Shown piece by piece: positions 34,110-46,275 of a stretch of 64,000 nt of DNA (its first letter is position 1; each line of letters begins with the position of its first letter). The stretch is from NCBI GenBank assembly GCA_021234155.1, contig JAJEKV010000058.1:7562992-7626991 (forward strand), in the 5' to 3' direction. The stretch is from Isoetes taiwanensis (lineage: Eukaryota; Streptophyta; Lycopodiopsida; Isoetales; Isoetaceae). The notes beneath the pieces are model-generated. The model was not told the origin of the DNA. It saw nothing but the letters and a program-made list of their open reading frames with translations, and did not search any database. A program made the position numbers and the translations under genes.

Positions 34110-34290
34110 CTTAAACACACTGCCCTCAAGTTTATAGTGATCCAACGGTCCAGATCAATCTTGATCATGTGTTACTGGAGCCATAACACACTGCTACTCC
34201 ATAACACCCTAGGATGTTATGAAATGGACGGATCCAGATCAATTTTGATAATGATCGGATGGCCCAAAACTCTCCGGGCAGTGTGTTAAG
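34110..34290. mobile_element. Foldback element 2, between the two GATAACGCC palindromes
   Basis: TTAAACACACTGCCC (about 34110) and GGGCAGTGTGTTAA (34276-34289) are inverted. Internal GATCAA/TTGATC-type and CCATAACA/TGTTATGG-like segments are also inverted but diverged. It sits exactly between foldbacks 1 and 3 and shares the GTGTGTTAAGG edge. Confidence 0.55.
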
Positions 34291-34293
34291 GGC

Positions 34294-34431
34294 GATAACG
34301 CCCTGGCCCTCGGGTGTTACTTTTGGGGGGCCATCAAAATGGCTGGGCGTAGCTTCTGCCAAGACACCCTCGCCATTTTGATGGCCCTCAAATTTTTTTT
34401 TTCAGTAACACCCTCGGCCCAGGGCGTTATC
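34294..34431. mobile_element. 138-bp foldback element 3
   Basis: GATAACGCCCTGGCCCTCG (34294 on) pairs with the right arm ending CAGGGCGTTATC at 34431. The arms also share GGTGTTAC/GTAACACC and GGCCATCAAAATGGC/GCCATTTTGATGGCC. Same terminal sequence as element 1 but different inner arms, so it is a family member and not a copy. Confidence 0.7.
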
Positions 34432-34640
34432 TACTCCGTAGTAGTAACACACATTACTAAAACGCTCGTGGTTTAGGCCTAGGGGCGTTTCAACGATCGT
34501 ATTTGTGATGATCTAAATCAGAATACGTTCCTTACATGCGGTTGAGGTCTTTCCACCAAACCTACCATCGCCTGAATTAGAGTTCAAAACATAAATACAA
34601 AACCTTTACATATTTAATTTTGACGTTGCTTGGAATAATT

Positions 34641-34966
34641 TTGGATGACGTAAATATACTATCTATCTATGTGTTGCCTGTGAAATAATTTGGATGACGT
34701 AAAAATACTATCTATCTATCTATCTATCTATCTTAAGAAGGTTGGGTTGATGTTCTTATACTTCCCCATTCACCAAAAATATCTGATCTAAAAGCTTATA
34801 TCTCCACTTCATTCATGTAATAAGCAGAAATCTTGTTTGGATGACGTAAAAATACTATCTATCTTAAGAAGGTTGGGTTGATGTTCTTATACTTCCCCAT
34901 TCACCAAAATATCTGATCTAAAAGCTTATATCTCCACTTCATTCATGTAATAAGCAGAAATCTTGT
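34641..34966 (+). repeat. 147-bp tandem duplication with CTAT microsatellite
   Basis: TTGGATGACGTAAAAATACT... to ...AAGCAGAAATCTTGT occurs at 34690-34836 and again at 34837-34966, shorter by fewer CTAT units. A truncated third start is at 34641. A (CTAT)n run lies at about 34708-34732. Confidence 0.8.
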
Positions 34967-34969
34967 CTT

Positions 34970-37720
34970 GCATGTAGATTATTTCGTTGGAGATTGTTCA
35001 AAGACGAAGGGTATAAATTTGTTATGTAAGTTTTAAGGAGGGGTATGTCTCCTCATTTTCTCTCTCTCTCTCACTCTTGCTCTTGGTGGAGATTATCTAA
35101 GAACATGACAACATCACCCCTGAAGGCCTTTGAAAAACCCTACGATTCTACCATTGAACCATACATCCTTGTTGCGCCCTTTTTGGACCCTAATGGCCTA
35201 TTTTTAACGCAAACAGATACACTGACAGCTTCATATACAATTTTGGATACGGCTTTTGTTAAGATAGATGTTGAGATTCAATAGCAGTCATTGCCAAGGT
35301 TCAAACAATCCGGTCCAGCACCACTATCATAAGGACATCCGTGCAGTTGTCTTTGGAAAGCTGGATACAGCTCTTGAAGCTAGTGCTTGAGTCAGCAAGT
35401 AACATTAATGTGTCACCACTAGTGTCTATCACAGTGCCTGCACATCTGGACAGGGTAAACATGTCCATATAGACTTCGACTGAGGAATTATTCATTGGAC
35501 AGACAAATATTCCCACTTTTGAGACAGGTAGGCCACTAGAGGATGATCAAAGCATACCGGCCCTGAGCCTGCGTATCGTCAGTATTGAGGAGACGAGGGG
35601 TTTGCTACAGATGAGGTGGAGCATTTTTTTACCACATACAGGCAGATGGCATCATCTAGGCACATGGAGTAGGAGCAGCATGACTCGACTGTCCTCGTCA
35701 CCTCCTAGTTCATTTTAGAGATACTGCATACTGAGGCATGGCAATCATCTAAAAGGGACCACCTTTTCCGTCCAAGAAGATCTAACTCCAGCATAGCTCT
35801 GCATATGAAAAGAGGAATCATGTCGGGTACGAGAAGCAACCAATGTTCTATTGTTATCTTGAGGACTAGACCATCAGTCAACCTCATTGAAGTTTGAGCC
35901 GGAGTAGGATTATCCCCATGTGATGAATTTATGTGTGTTGATACTGATGACTGTTGATGGTAACACCATTCATTGAGATGGCTTATTATATGTATTGTAT
36001 TTGTTACCATAGTATATGCTTCCGCAATACAGGTTGACATAGAAGGGAAGGAATGGGCAATGACACCTTCATGTCCTTCGCTCGAACACTTCACCATCAC
36101 AACAAGTGGTTTGTTCGAGTTAGATGTAGGGCCCCTTTTCAGCAATGCTGCATTGTCAGAAAAGCACCATGGCGGAATGTCACAGCTCTTGTTGGTTTAC
36201 CATTTGTACTCTTAACTCTTACAAACAAAAGTGCAGTTTTTTTTGTTGCATCTACATGGAACTGATATATCTTTATCTTCATATCATGCTCAAATTGCTC
36301 CATGGCATTAAATCTCTCAGGCATTGTGGCAATATCAATATAGATCTAAGCAATACATCTTCTGTTGTGATGTTCTAGTTTTGAATGTGACACATATGAT
36401 TTCTTACAAACCTCTACATTGGCAATCCTATCCTTTTCTTCGACTAACTGCTTCTTAAACAATTGAGAGGCTGACACATCTACATGTTCTAACATATATA
36501 TAAGATTTGTATGAAAAAGAGACAAAAGCTTTATATATACAAGAAATTTATCGCGGCGGCCTCTTTCCCAGCTCCCTTGCATTTGGGGAAAGAAAGTTGG
36601 TATTGGCATAGTGGCTAAGCAAACATATTCCTGCAGTGACCCGCTTATAGATATGTGTCAGTTTAAGAACTGGCCAGATTTGAACCTATGTTATTAGATA
36701 CTACGTTTTTGCTACCAAATCGTATTTCTTGCTTGAATCTGAAAGGTGCTGTGAAATTTTCTTATTCTGATCATTTGGGTCCTTGTTCCGATCCTTGCTA
36801 ATGTTTTTGCCCAATCATTTGAGGTTTTCCCGTTTTCATGCTTATCCCTGCCGAACTTCTTGATTCCATCCTCTGGGCCAAGATTTTGCTCTTTTGCTGT
36901 TGGAATTAAGGTAATGCCAGTATTCGTAATTAAACATTTGGTACAAATGAAAAATGGACGTTTGACATGTGTTGATCAAACGGGTAACGAGAGAAGTTTC
37001 ATAAGAAAACAAAATGTAAAGAAAGTGTGAACCAGATAGCGGGCCGTGGATGGGGAGACTATAATAGAAGTGGAGATAGAAGCAAAGAAGAGACCGGTCT
37101 GAGGCCTGGGGGAAATCCGCCTACTGTGAATAGGTTTGGGTGCTTGATTGAATCCGACAGGGTAATCTAGATTTGAGCGATTGTCTAAAGATCGCATGGC
37201 AGATTCGATTGCATAAGATTGGCGGCTGTCTGTTGGTGGGAATCTAGATTGAGCGATCCGACTGCATAAGTTCGTGGTGCAGATCCAATTGCATAAGTTC
37301 GTCTATGAAACGTCCGACGGCTTGCATAAGTTGTCGACCAGTTTGCACAACTCTGCCGACCAGTTTGCAGGATATCCGATTACTGGAGCTCGTCAGATTG
37401 GAGTAGGCTGCTTCTATCTAAGAGGAAGAAACGTAGGAGGCTCAGAATTGGCATTCTTGGCTCTGAAACTATCATGTCCCCTGTTTTCCCTCTTTGGATT
37501 TAGCGTTTTCCCATAATGGGCCGTTCACATGGGACTAAAATTAGTCCACGCCGATGTCTATTTGTAGAAAAAATCAACCTTAAAAACCAATTCAGCAAGA
37601 TCGCCCTTCATGGCGCCAGGAAATGAGCCGAATTTTGAATTTTGGGTGCAGCTGAATCAGGGCTTACTCAACTGGGAGACTTCAGCGTGAACGAAAAACC
37701 CATTCACATAAACCCACTGC
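34970..37720. other. Stretch without recognisable genes
   Basis: A TC-rich run lies at about 35058-35073. Some frames look weakly protein-like (plus 35045-35284 with KAFEKPYDSTIEPYILVAPF; minus 36145-35705; minus 36609-36346) but none is conserved to my knowledge, and several are broken. A decayed unknown gene or element is possible. No RNA gene was seen. Confidence 0.3.
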
Positions 37721-37859
37721 AGGAATCCGGGCAGCTGTGATTGCGCTCCCATTATTTTCTTTTCATTTCATTTGCATTGTCCAGAAGGCAGAGATTTCTT
37801 ATCCTATTTCTGATTTCCTTGTGAACGCACCCAAAAGGCAAAGATTTCTTGTCGCATTC

Positions 37860-38095
37860 AAGAAGAATCGGCATTCAGAAGAATCGGCAATAGAAGAATC
37901 GGCTTGGATTTCTGTTTTCTTGTCAAAGATTTCTGATATCTGCTTCCTATTCACAGCCGATTTTCAAAGCTTGGCCGATTTCACAGTGGTCGATTCCTTG
38001 AGCCCATTACTTGATTACTGGAGCCGATTCCTGGAGCGTGGTCGATTCCTGGAGCCGATTTTATTGTGGCTGAAAAGCGATGCATCCGATTCTTT
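37860..38095 (+). repeat. Irregular GCCGATTC / CGATTCCTGGAG repeats
   Basis: CCGATT or CGATTC occurs about nine times in 230 bp (for example near 37962, 37977, 37990, 38025, 38041, 38056, 38088), with two neighbouring TCGATTCCTGGAG-like units and AGAATCGGC inverse forms at about 37863-37903. Short irregular repetition; the plus frame 37737-38099 is open through it but has no recognisable domain. Confidence 0.45.
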
Positions 38096-38941
38096 CTAAA
38101 ATCAGCAGCTGGGTATATTATAGTCAGCCCTATGTGAACGCCTACGGGGAAAACTTCTTCAGTGCGGGGCAGCTGGGCTTCAGCCCCCGCAAATCACAAC
38201 GCCCATGTGATCGGCCCATTAGCGTTGATCTAGCCTCTGTTTTTTCTTCAGCTCCTTCAGCAGTGGGTCATCAAGAATAGCATTTTGATAGCAAATTAAT
38301 GCTGATCAAGTCGCCGGCCCGGGTGCCGGATCTAAGAGCAGGAGCACAGATGCCGAAAAGAGAGAAGCACAGATGCCGCATTGTCGGACGCCATAGCCAG
38401 CAAAAGCAACGTGTCAAAAAAAATACAATAGAAGTGTTGCGCACCAAAAAAAATAACGTGTCGTGATCCTAGAAACGAATCTTGAAGTAATATGCCAAAG
38501 GAATCGCCCTCCAATAATTATATATGTTAAGATATATTATTTGAGTTTATAGAGTGCATGGGGTGATTGGAATGGTCCCCATAGTACCATATGCATCTAC
38601 ATCATGCATGTCTAAAATATGTCTTTATGCCTAATGAATTGCCTTTCAATCAAGCTATAATGATTATTGTTGAACAATCAATATCCGAATGAGTAGTATG
38701 GAACGTTATTTAGAATAAGCAAAAGTTGCTGGGCTTGACATGCTTTAAGCTCCCTTTTCCAAATTTTGTAACTGTGCATGTCAAATAAGGACCTAGCCTT
38801 GTATACTTATGCCAAAGCAAGACTTAATAACATGTGGATTTGTTAGTTTCAGAACTGCTAGACCCTCAAATTAAACAAGCTTACTAAGGACAGATAAACT
38901 AATAAAACAAGGTGCTGCGCACGGAGGGTTGCCCTCTAGTG

Positions 38942-39050
38942 ACCCAAGAGTGCATTTTCGGTTTGATTGTTTCATGTTAGATCTTCTTTGTTTAAACCAA
39001 GAGTGCATTTTCGGTCTGATTGTTTCGTGTTGGATCTTTTTTGTTTAATA
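38942..39050 (+). repeat. 53-bp tandem duplication
   Basis: CCAAGAGTGCATTTTCGGT followed by TGATTGTTTC and TTGGATCTT-like sequence is present twice in succession (from about 38944 and 38997) with four or five differences. No coding signal between 38100 and 39100. Confidence 0.75.
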
Positions 39051-39127
39051 TCGAGCCATGTGAATGGTATAATTATAGGGATTTGTTTTCCTAGCCTAAA
39101 AGTGTTCGCATTTTAAACCTAAAATAC

Positions 39128-39741
39128 CACTAACAAGGAATAGAATTTCACTACATGCAAAATTGGACTTGCATATGGATGACACTTCATGCAATTGTTG
39201 CCTTTTGAAGTTTTTAGTATCTTATTCATGAGTGCTGTCAGCATTTTCGAGTATCCATGATTCTTCTTCTGTACATATCTGGATGTTGGTATGGTGATGG
39301 TTGCCCCACAATTTGATGCACCTGATAAATAACCAACCAACTTGATGTGCGATGGCTTTAGTGATGTCTGGACTGTAGTCCCACTTAGTAGAGAAGAAAG
39401 GCTGCGCAAGACATAAGAGCCATACCTATTGCATATTATGTCCAACATTATCCCCCAACATCCTGCAGAGTCACGAACAAAGGGTGACCTAACTGGGCAT
39501 CAATGTTAAGATAAATCGTGGACCAATTGACACTATGTAATTGATCAAATTATACAGCTATATATCCCATGAACAATCATGTCTCAAAAATTGTTACCTT
39601 GCACATCTGGATAAGAGCACCTTCTACCATGTTCTGCCCACAAGTGACTTCGCATTGTTCAAATAGCGTCCTATCAAGGGACCTGATCATAGCTTCTGCA
39701 ACATGTGATCCTGATGGGTCCATTGACAAACGCACAAATTT
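39128..39741 (-). pseudogene. NOP9: Pumilio-repeat NOP9/APUM23-like gene fragment
   Basis: Two exon-like pieces. 39741-39598 (48 codons) contains VRLSMDPSGSHVAEAMIRSL and GQNMVEGALIQMCK and ends at a good donor. 39462-39128 contains MLDIICNRYGSYVLRSLSSL and ends at a donor. Both are typical PUF repeat segments of the nucleolar NOP9 type (GSHVAE and YGSHVLRSL), a factor for small-subunit rRNA processing. With the visible splice sites the second piece is out of phase with the first (a stop follows directly), and no other PUF repeats are present nearby. So this is a broken partial gene, in the same direction as the two fragments upstream. Confidence 0.6.
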
Positions 39742-41438
39742 CTTGTTAGAATGTATTCAAAAGGATGATACTTGCATGACCCAAGAGATTGTCAAGAGCT
39801 GGACTGCATGAACAACATCAAGCAAAATAAAAATGCCTTTTTTGAATTACGTCGAGAGCATTTCCACTCAAAATTTTTCTTTCTTTGTGATTGCTCTCGA
39901 CCCATTCTAAACAAGCACTGGTTTAAAACCATGATTATATTTATTGTTCATATAAATAAGCACGAATTTAAAACCAAGATTATGTTCATTCAAAATTATC
40001 TTCAATAACAAACATCAAGTGAGGTCACTTTGGTAGAAACTATGAAGGGCTTAAAAATGTTAAGCATCATAATCTCCAAGAAGGAATTACTTCTTTAGCT
40101 CAGTTGACAAAGTTTGCATCGCAAGGATTTTGATGCTGGCGTTTATGAATAGCATACAAAAATAAGGGCATAAAAAGAAGGGCGTACAATGCATAGCAGT
40201 GAAATATGAGGCAAGGGGAATTAACACAACATAAGGAACATCCTCCTCCTAAATACAAGGAATTCCTGGCACATCATAAGGCATACTAGGTCAAAGACAG
40301 ATTATTTTAAGTGCACATAATAAGATGGAAAGAAAAAGTTATTTTTAGACCAAAATGATGCTAACAAGTTAAATTTGCCGTGTTCCAGTAATAGCAAACT
40401 CATTAGAAATTACCATATTAGCAATAGGTCAAAACCACAATGACTTTAGGATCAAAGGTATATTCCACAATCCAGAACTCAAGGTCACAAACTTTCTTCT
40501 ACAAAACCTTCAGTTCCCTTATGCAGCATACTTGTGCATAGACGATGTGTCTATTTAAATGCGTTAATTATATAATTTGTGGGCATACTCTCTATGTTTG
40601 GTTCAATTCCAAACACTGATTTTGTATTAGATAGACACATGAATATATTGTTGCCATCATGGCAATGATATGGATTTAAGTTTGTGGTGTTAACAAAATA
40701 ATTTGTTCAAACTATGCTTGTCTCAATCATTATATTGTATAGACCACATGACATCAAATTGTAGCCTATGCCTGCAACAACTGCCTACATGTTAGCCATT
40801 AAAACCATTTCTGTCATTAAAAATTGCAATACTCATCATTGTATGATAGATGGAAAAGCACAATTCTCAATTTCAATTATGCATCATTACTAGTTACACT
40901 ATATATCACACATCCCACACCCCACACCATTACGTTATGAACACATCATACATGTGAAATTCCATATTTTCTTTGCAATTTCGTGCAATATTGGTAATTA
41001 TATGACCTTTCTATTCCAATAGCATGGATAAAGACTTCCTAAGGTTTAGAGATAGGCATGGTACCCCATATGTCAATATAGAGGCCATGAGGTTTAGCCT
41101 AACCAAAGCCCGCAACATGGCTCTGGTTCCAAATATTCCAAAGGCGATTCTGGTTGCTGATTTTGAGAGTATGGTGAATGGACACAATGAAGCCACCATA
41201 ATTCCTTTTTAGGATACATGATGGATTTGTAATTATTAAAGACTCAGAGTGGTGCTATATAAATATGCAACAATAAAATGAGATATACTAGATAGCTAGA
41301 CTTAGATGGCATGTCTAGTCATCTAACCTAGTATGACATGTAAACTCTAATACACTAAAAATAATTAATTCTTTATTTAGCTCCGTGTATCAATTCCTTG
41401 AGATTTTCAGGAGTATTGGGTTGGTATCAACCATGTAT

Positions 41439-42248
41439 TTAGCTCTTGCAAACCTTCTCACCCTGGTCAAGCGACTCAATAATCAAGTCCGACATGTTCC
41501 TTGAGTTTTTCAATATTAACTCTGCATTTGGCCGGTCATTATATTCCACCTGCATTCAAAAATTGTCAGCGCCATACATTACATCATTTGGGAAAGAGGC
41601 ATTCATTAAGCATGATGAATTTACCCGCCATTTTGCAGCGTCTGCAGATTTACCTGCAAATGGGAAGTATATCAAAGATTTAAGCAATTTCGAAAAACTA
41701 GAGGTGAAAAATTCATTTGCAAGGTAGCTGTTGCAATATGCCTCTTTTCTACTCTCCCCATAGCTGTGTCAATATCAACATTCAAGAACCTGAAGAATCA
41801 CACCATCAGAAATACTTGTCAACCCAAGAGGTCTTAGAATATACTTGATTGCAGTGCCTACCATCGCTCATTGAAATATAACGCAATCTTTTTCCAGTCA
41901 CCTTCTGGAAGCATTAAGTAATTCCCCTCTACAACCACTATTTTGTGCCTACAATGACAGAACTAGTTAACTTACAAGTAACGAAGGATCAAAAAGATAA
42001 ATTATCCAAAATTTATCCTATGTGTTGAGAAGAGTACGATGGAGACACATATATATCACGTTCTATAGGGTTGCCAACTCCATGATCAAAAGATGGAAAA
42101 TAGGCCCATCCCTGGAAATTGTCTTCAAATTAAAAAACAGGTAACATAAGAAAGTCCCAGGAAACAAGTACTTTACCTGGTTTCTCAAAGAGGCAAGGCA
42201 ATTTGCAAGTCCGACAGGATCAAACGTCCATGGAGCCAAGTAAAACCG
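41439..42248 (-). pseudogene. Uridine-kinase-like P-loop protein, C-terminal gene fragment
   Basis: Six exons read in phase: 42248-42177, 42111-42038, 41948-41862, 41789-41728, 41653-41625, 41549-41439 (stop TAA at 41441-41439). They encode APWTFDPVGLANCLASLRNQ, YFPSFDHGVGNP, KIVVVEGNYLMLPEGDWKKI, VDIDTAMGRVEKRH and VEYNDRPNAELILKNS. This is the C-terminal two thirds of the plant phosphoribulokinase/uridine-kinase superfamily protein of the At1g03030/YFH7 type, which phosphorylates a small metabolite with ATP. The N-terminal P-loop exon and the substrate loop are not found upstream. The intron after 41728 begins with CT instead of GT, so splicing there should fail. A partial, probably dead gene. 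Confidence 0.75.
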
Positions 42249-44135
42249 CTATAACATCCATAAAAAAATAAAAATCTTGACAAACTTGACAAATTTAGAG
42301 CTCGTTAAAAGGGATTATGCATTGAGTTTAGTCTAGGAAGATTGGTGAGTATCTACCAATACATTCTGGCATAGCCGTGGCTTACAGTTGTTATAATATG
42401 CCCTTCAAGTGTGTGATGCCTTGATATAATAGCATATTATGAGTTAACATTACACTAAAACGATTATTATGCATCTTCACGACCAGCATTGAAAACTGTC
42501 ATCAGAAATGGCATTAATCGGATACTGCCTGTCCCCAACCATGTAAGGTCTGATGGACCTGCCAAATGCATTAATTCTAGGGTGCAGAAGAGCTTCTCCA
42601 GAAACCACGGATGTATTAGACCAAGACTATATGAAATTTTAAATGTACAGCTTGTTAGGCCAACAACAAATACAGCATTATAAATATCGTTTACCATCAA
42701 TTATAAATTATCATTCACCAGTTTGTCAATCACGGTAGAGAAGAGAATGCAAGTTAAAGTTGAGACAAATTTGGCCATCATCCTTGCCAGTAAAGACAAT
42801 GATCTTAAGAAAATTAAGAGAGCTGGTTACATTCCTCCATAACTCACAAAGATTATGCATGTGTAAAACTAAATGGTAGGTTATTGTTATCAATGAATAT
42901 GTCACGTGAGAAGGACTAGTAGTTATCTACTGCTAGCACATATCATTTGACAGCTGGAAAGGTTGCTCAAGAGATATGGATACAACGTGAAAAATCCGAA
43001 CAGCCCTCCTGACAACAACAGGTGTTATAGATCAATCAGATCCTATGAATTCAAAGCTGTACTTCAATGTGTCCATACACCCATCTCATCTAAACATATA
43101 TGCATAGCATATTGTCGGGTCTTGTCCAAAAGGGCAACCATGTCCTCTTCTTTTCTACGTTATGACATGCCTCCATGAGCTTTGGATTTGTTTATAATAG
43201 AAGCAATTAGAAAAGCAAGCAAAACAGTAATTCTCGATAGCGTGGAATCGATATAGAAGAAATGAGAGAAGGCATGTTAAACCTGCTATACAACACTTCT
43301 GGTGCAGTATTCTTGGGCATACCTAAAAGAAGAGAGGGTGAAAGACATTAGCCTACCTAAAAGTACGGAGGTGTAACACGCAACCACAAGGTGGTCTAAA
43401 TCCCCCATGGTTTTTTCCATCACTGACCAAAAAGTAAAAGCCACAAATATTATCGAACCAACCTCCTTCAAACCAACCTCAGAGAAACTGGATGAATCCA
43501 AGGACATACCGTCTTATCATCGTGGGATAAAATTATGTCAGAGAATGATATCCAGAAGACAATAAGGGACTAAGCAACACCTCAGTGTATTATGAGGTAC
43601 AGATAGATTCTATTATCTCTTTCATTAGGACACATCCATGCCAGATATGTGGGAAAGAAATATGTGCCATTTTCTCTTTAACAGATGACTGAATAAGCAA
43701 CAGGGTGATATGAATATGAGATAAGAATAACCCATGTGTTCATCTATGATGCAAAGAGAAACAAGTAGAGATCCAAACTACCTCCATCTCAAGGGCAATA
43801 AAGCATGGCAGCACAATAAAATCACAAACAGTCCTTCAGAAGGAATAGGAGAACAGACGTTGCATTGTTTTGCTTCAGCTGTTAGACAAGAATATGAGAT
43901 ATCTTGATTATCAGCATTTTTATTTTTACTTTTGAATTATGGCTTAGGTGACAGTTCACTCACATCTAACAGTGGATAAAACATGTTTGTATCAAATGCT
44001 TTAGGCTTCTGCCAGAAGATATTAGCCTTTAGCATTATTAATTATAATACAGTTTCCAATCCCTGCTGCAAACCAGAATATGAGCACTCCTATTTACTTG
44101 ACAACCCTCAGCAATTATAAAAAGCTGTAAAATAC

Positions 44136-45479
44136 CCAAATAGCCTCTTTGAACTGCTTATAATAAGGATGATCTTGAGGATTTGATGGTGTCTCCTTCT
44201 CACACTGCTCCAGATATTTCTCTAAAACCTCCTTGAAATCTATAGATTTTGATTCATAGAACATCGCATAAGAAAATTGTCCTTGTATCTAACTTGAGAT
44301 AAGCAAAATACCTCTGTAGGAAATTGATATGAATCACCCAGATATTGAAGTGCAGAGCTATGCTGCTGCATTTCATTTGTAACACCGATCAATTCAATAG
44401 TGGCTTTATCAAGCTTGGCCACCTGAGAAAAAAAATCAGATCATTGAGTAAAGGACTAGTGCTGATATAGGTAGCCTGCCGCTTAGACTCTACGAGATAA
44501 ATACGAATTTTTGCTCAGCTAAGAAGTGAACAAGAAAAGCTACAAAGTTCAAATAATTAAGAATAAAATCAACTATAAACTCCTTATAGCTCATTTTATG
44601 ACCTTATAAGTGATGAAGTCCTACAGGAATTGTTGAAGAATTCATGAATCATTAGATATTTTCATCTCTTTTATAACAGATTGGTAATTAGGACGATGTG
44701 AGGTGACATGACCCAATCTAGCACGTTACAACTAATGTTGGGCAGATTGGTCTGCAATTTGTGGCATTCTTCCTACTAATTGCTATGATGATATGCGCTA
44801 GAGTGTTGAGTAGGCTTTAACATGCCAATTGATCTTCGTCTGGTGGGTATCCAACACTTTATGCTGAGATTAATTGTTATGAATTGAACTTTACTCTGCC
44901 TGCCATTTCAGCTTATCCAATGCTGCCACACATATTTTAGTTCCACAACTTCCATTAGATTCTGTTCCTGAAAGGTATCAACATATCAGGCCATTTCCAA
45001 GATGATAGGGTCCCACGGTTAAATCCAGCTTGTACTTGGGCGATAAAAAATTTCTCTTCGAAGTAAGAATGGCATGTAGAAATAGGCACTTGACAGTGCC
45101 ATAGCAGAAGCTCCAGTCCGGCAAGGAAAAATAGAAAAAAAAACAAGCCCTAGTCTATTTTTGGGCCACATCGTATTCTTCCCTGAACAACTTAAAAAAG
45201 AACAAACCTTGAAGACGAACCAAAAATTGCTGAAGAGGGCTCTGAATTAGCTAGATTTCTCAGAGAACCTGGATAGTGAGCTATTGAAATTCAACGTAAA
45301 GATATCAACAAATAACAGACCCAAATAGAGACAACAACAGTAACCAGACCGAAATAGAGACATAAAATATTGTAAAGAAGCACAAAACAAATCAGCAATT
45401 CACATTACCAGAAGCAAATATGTAAATGCCTACCTTTGAGCTGCTTCCTAAGAAGAAGGTTGGCCTGGCCCTCCAACAT
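44136..45479 (-). pseudogene. MMS21: MMS21/NSE2-like SUMO ligase, N-terminal gene fragment
   Basis: Exons 44422-44312 (VAKLDKATIELIGVTNEMQQ, then HSSALQYLGDSYQ) and 44231-44136 (EVLEKYLEQCEKETPSNPQD, then HPYYKQFKEAIW) match the coiled N-terminal arm of plant MMS21, which docks on SMC5. A possible first exon, 45479-45434 (ATG, LEGQANLLLRKQLK), has a good donor but is out of phase with the next, so an exon may be missing. The catalytic SP-RING zinc domain that should follow the conserved 'FKEAIW' block is absent downstream, where the kinase fragment begins instead. Truncated, same direction as the neighbouring fragments. Confidence 0.6.
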
Positions 45480-46089
45480 GGCGACCCAACAAGGCGATTT
45501 TCTTAATGAGGCAGATGGGATGGGAGAGAGGAATCAATAAAGAGCAAGCACATCAATAGAGTTCAATAGCTGTATCAAGCTGCTTCAGATCGGAGTTAGC
45601 CAAAATAAGTGCACGCCATGTATAGCTGCTGGGTTGTGATATTCTGCTGAACGATTAATTTGCTTCAGTTAAAGAACTAGCAGAAGCAAAGAGGCGAATA
45701 ATCTGCTCCTCCAAAACAGCAACACAGTCTACTCATTCTGGCCCATGAAGAGCTTCGCTCTCCTGTCAAATTGCCAATTTTTTTGTTCTAATGCATTCCT
45801 GTAAAATTGACCATGCTTGGCTGTTCTGCAAACATATATCCAGATGGGAGGGATGCAGTCAGAGCATCACATGGCCCTCTGGGATAAGCCCTTTTAGGTA
45901 TCATTCTAAACCGAGTAGCAGCATGATAATCTAGACCTAACTATAGGGTTTGGTTTGAGCCTCGGATATGGCAATTACATTGCAGCATCTTCGAATCTAC
46001 ACTAATCAGCTCGGCACTTCCGTTATCCATATTTTTGGCTCCTCAGCAACTACATGCACTAAGAAAATTGAACTGAGCCGAGTATTATC

Positions 46090-46275
46090 TGCCATATCGT
46101 GTTACAGTTAGCCAGTTTCCACACCGCCCGCCTAACAACACTGGTGACCGCGAGTTTACAGGCCACAACAGGTTTGGAGCAGTCACCAGCATATCCTAGG
46201 GATATTCTAGCATATACCTAGGATATGCCAAAAGCCCACATAAACAAGGGTTTGCCCCCCTAGGGGCAACCCAAA
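46090..46275 (-). repeat. Dispersed foldback repeat D, copy 1
   Basis: Reverse-complement relative of 63638-63815. It ends with the palindromic TTTGCCCCCCTAGGGGCAA (about 46250-46268). Inside, GCATATCCTAGG...CCTAGGATATGC arms (46189-46228) form a hairpin. Both copies also share CTGTAAA and CGGTCACC blocks outwards. Non-coding; a MITE-like or terminal repeat of a larger element. Confidence 0.65.

Noticed and set aside
38925-38942. GAGGG-TTG-CCCTC hairpin followed by TAGT as a Helitron 3' end
   Set aside because: The stem is only 5 bp, the spacing to CTAG is wrong, and the orientation would place the element away from the captured gene fragments.
41024-41212. 62-codon frames on both strands as another gene fragment
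   Set aside because: Both look mildly protein-like (plus FRDRHGTPYVNIEAMRF), but I recognise no family and no splice context fits the neighbouring fragments.
43283-43322. Exon-like piece (acceptor TTTTAG, donor AG|GTTTAA) as an upstream exon of the kinase fragment
   Set aside because: In the phase needed by the next exon it contains a stop, and the similarity to the expected segment is weak.
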